This document shows positions 62,503-64,000 of a stretch of 64,000 nt of DNA, one piece after another. The DNA is from Halobacillus hunanensis (lineage in GTDB: Bacteria; Bacillota; Bacilli; Bacillales; Halobacillaceae). The DNA lies in contig NZ_FVZB01000006.1 of NCBI RefSeq assembly GCF_900166655.1, positions 248,001 to 312,000 on the forward strand, read 5' to 3'. Numbering within the stretch: position 1 is the stretch's first letter; each line of letters starts with the position of its first letter. The notes below the pieces were generated by a model. That model was not told the DNA's origin, did not search any database, and saw only the letters and a list, made by a program, of their open reading frames with translations. The translations under genes and the position numbers were made by a program.

Positions 62503-62537
62503 AAAAAGGAGCAGCCATCACTTGGCTGCTCCTTTTT
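62503..62537 (+). terminator. Intrinsic terminator of the rap-phr operon
   Basis: AAAAAGGAGCAGCCA (62503-62517) pairs perfectly with TGGCTGCTCCTTTTT (62523-62537). Confidence 0.88.
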
Positions 62538-62586
62538 CATTCCCTTTTTACAGACTATTAATAAAGGCTTTAAAAGCCGCTTTCCC

Positions 62587-62702
62587 TTACTTAGTCCGCT
62601 TAAACACTCCTGCATGTTCCAATGCCTCAACAAATCTCATTCTGATCTCTTGTAGAATCTCTTTTCCATTCTCTTCTTTGGCTAGATTGACCAGTGAAAT
62701 AT
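62587..62702 (-). pseudogene. Possible remnant: C-terminal end of a lost gene
   Basis: One minus-strand frame reads SLVNLAKEENGKEILQEI then RMRFVEALEHAGVFKRTK and stop, a protein-like stretch of about 36 residues with no start codon or ribosome site. It begins right after the terminator of the immune inhibitor A gene. It may be the end of a gene removed by deletion; chance is possible. Confidence 0.3.
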
Positions 62703-62705
62703 AAC

Positions 62706-62752
62706 AAAAACAGGCTGACCACCTATTGTTAAATAGTGATCAGCCTGTTTAT
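62706..62752 (-). terminator. Intrinsic terminator after the immune inhibitor A gene
   Basis: AAACAGGCTGACCAC pairs with GTGATCAGCCTGTTT (one mismatch) around an AT-rich loop; T-runs lie on the minus-strand side. Confidence 0.75.
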
Positions 62753-62779
62753 GATTAACAAGTTAATTTCTTCTTCTGC

Positions 62780-64000
62780 CTATTTATAAATAAGCACTTT
62801 TCCTACAGTACCATCTTTACTTTGACCTGCAACGCGGAATTTCAACCCATACTCAGGAACATTACGTCCCGCATCAACTAGCCCTTCGTTCAGGTAGTTT
62901 TCACTATCATCAAATAATGGGATGCGCTTCGTATGGTTATCTTTCATAGTTCTTCCGAGAAGCTCGCTGTAATCAATGAACATTTTATCTTTCTTGTCTA
63001 TGGTGAACGCAGCATCGTGCACCTGGTAACGAGTAGAAGCTACCGTACCATCACTCCAATAAATTGCTTTCTGATCCGAATCGACGACACCAAGGAAGCC
63101 TTCGCCTGGGTGGAAACCTGTCCAGTTTTCCGTGTACTTGTTATCTACATACCATACAACTAAGCCTGGATCATATTCCATTAGACTGTCTCCACGGCGT
63201 AGGTTAGCAAGTCCGCGGTCGACACCGTTATGACTGCGCCATTCTAGTAAATAATAATGCTCGGACATCTTGATTCCATCTTCCTTAGTAAATCCGCTTA
63301 GCTCGAAACTGCTTTCACCTTCTGCATCGTCAAAAACAATTTCTTCTCCGTCAGCTGCGATACTAATATCGTCAGCATAAAAACCTGGTAGAATAGCAGC
63401 CGCATCGGTTTTATACTTAAATCCGACTTCTACTTTTTCCCCTGCAAATGCAGAAAGATCAAAGGTTACTTCTTTCCAGCCATCTGAACTACCTGTAATC
63501 CCATTGCCTAAGTTATTCCCGTGCGGATTCTCATCTGTAGTAATCGCACCTTCAATAGGTTCACCATTGACGGTTACATAAGCATAGTCCCAATTCGTTT
63601 CAATGTCATACCATGCCTGGAAGGTCAACTCGGCACTAGCAGCATTTGTAAGGTCAACCGTTCTCGTCATTGTATTTGTGAGACTATTGTCACTGCCGCT
63701 GAAGTACTCATATTGACCGCTGACAGGTTCATTAATAACTGTCTTCTTATCTGGCAACGTGACTTTTACAGCATCATTATTGGTACCTTTTGTAACACCT
63801 TCATCCAAAAGTACTTCAAAACCTTGTTCTGTCACTTCGCTCATACTGATCTCGGAACCGGTCAGCCAGTTTCCACCGGCAGTTCCTTGAAGCATTTCTT
63901 TCGCATATGGACTGAAACCTGTTGGCATCGTTCCAGGAATATCTCCTGCCCAGCTTCCACTTGCCATAATAGACCAGTAGGCTACGGGTTCACCGGCTCC
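62780..64000 (-). CDS. Immune inhibitor A metalloprotease, C-terminal part (5' end outside window)
   Basis: 406 codons of a minus-strand gene that enters from the right edge, starting within GAGEPVAYWSIMASGSWAGD. This matches the M6 peptidase InhA just C-terminal of its HEXXH zinc site (the active site itself is outside the window). The remaining part holds a jelly-roll-like domain (WKEVTFDLSAFAGEKVEVGF) and the conserved HYYLLEWRSHNGVDRGLAN and YDPGLVVWYVDNKYTENW segments of the family. InhA proteases are secreted, calcium-dependent and degrade host or environmental proteins; in B. subtilis-like bacteria they may act in matrix or nutrient turnover. Followed by a terminator. Confidence 0.88.
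   Translation of the reverse strand, partial: GAGEPVAYWSIMASGSWAGDIPGTMPTGFSPYAKEMLQGTAGGNWLTGSEISMSEVTEQGFEVLLDEGVTKGTNNDAVKVTLPDKKTVINEPVSGQYEYFSGSDNSLTNTMTRTVDLTNAASAELTFQAWYDIETNWDYAYVTVNGEPIEGAITTDENPHGNNLGNGITGSSDGWKEVTFDLSAFAGEKVEVGFKYKTDAAAILPGFYADDISIAADGEEIVFDDAEGESSFELSGFTKEDGIKMSEHYYLLEWRSHNGVDRGLANLRRGDSLMEYDPGLVVWYVDNKYTENWTGFHPGEGFLGVVDSDQKAIYWSDGTVASTRYQVHDAAFTIDKKDKMFIDYSELLGRTMKDNHTKRIPLFDDSENYLNEGLVDAGRNVPEYGLKFRVAGQSKDGTVGKVLIYK

Overview
The window looks like chromosome of a low-GC, Gram-positive, probably halotolerant Bacillaceae bacterium (Halobacillus/Thalassobacillus-like; the genus is inference). Reasons: Bacillus-type ribosome binding sites, B. subtilis-style hom-thrC-thrB, tapA-sipW-tasA, sinR/sinI, abrB and tag gene families, and acidic secreted proteins. 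No rRNA or tRNA genes were seen.

Layout. 1-4019: N-terminal part of a very large secreted protein with nine PA14-like units and an SH3b domain, running off the left edge. 4.3-21.1 kb: cell-wall and surface-polymer island: tagD, a TagB/TagF-type glycerophosphotransferase, tagA, UDP-ManNAc dehydrogenase, a CapK/PaaK-like ligase, Wzy-like polymerase, GT4, MurJ/Wzx-like flippase, a QueC-like PP-loop protein, tagO, a four-gene GT2/membrane-GT/EamA-pair operon and phosphoglucomutase. PhoP-box-like direct repeats precede tagD and the GT2 operon. 21.2-26.6 kb: biofilm locus: VanZ-like protein, a hypothetical, a SinI-like 40-aa protein, a short SinR-like repressor and tapA-sipW-tasA-tasA2 with SinR-box-like sites. 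26.6-31.0 kb: two small proteins and the threonine operon. 31-53 kb: housekeeping and transport genes (AEC carrier, VC_2705-type symporter with a cre site, murQ/murK/murR recycling, secreted nuclease, DsbA-like, thioesterase, lipase, LCP, formamidase, formaldehyde dehydrogenase, SEC-C protein). 53-64 kb: dehydrogenase, second LCP, peptide transporter, abrB, MarR-MMPL pair, a Rap-like gene with a 44-aa Phr-like peptide gene, and the C-terminal part of an immune inhibitor A protease.

The most striking element is a dispersed 39-bp perfect or near-perfect palindrome (16-bp arms, 7-nt loop). Twelve full and two partial copies lie only between 26.5 and 53.2 kb, nearly all between genes. In the middle sits a REP-associated tyrosine transposase (RAYT) gene flanked by two copies, one of which encodes the last codons and stop of the RAYT. 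Many copies are followed by T-runs and have copy-specific complementary flanks, so they may also serve as intrinsic terminators. I read this as a REP/RAYT system in a Firmicute.

Other points: a cobalamin riboswitch with no cobalamin gene behind it, the SinR HTH and SIN domains on separate ORFs, a probable quorum-sensing Rap-Phr cassette, and a twin-palindrome operator in front of the MarR-MMPL pair.
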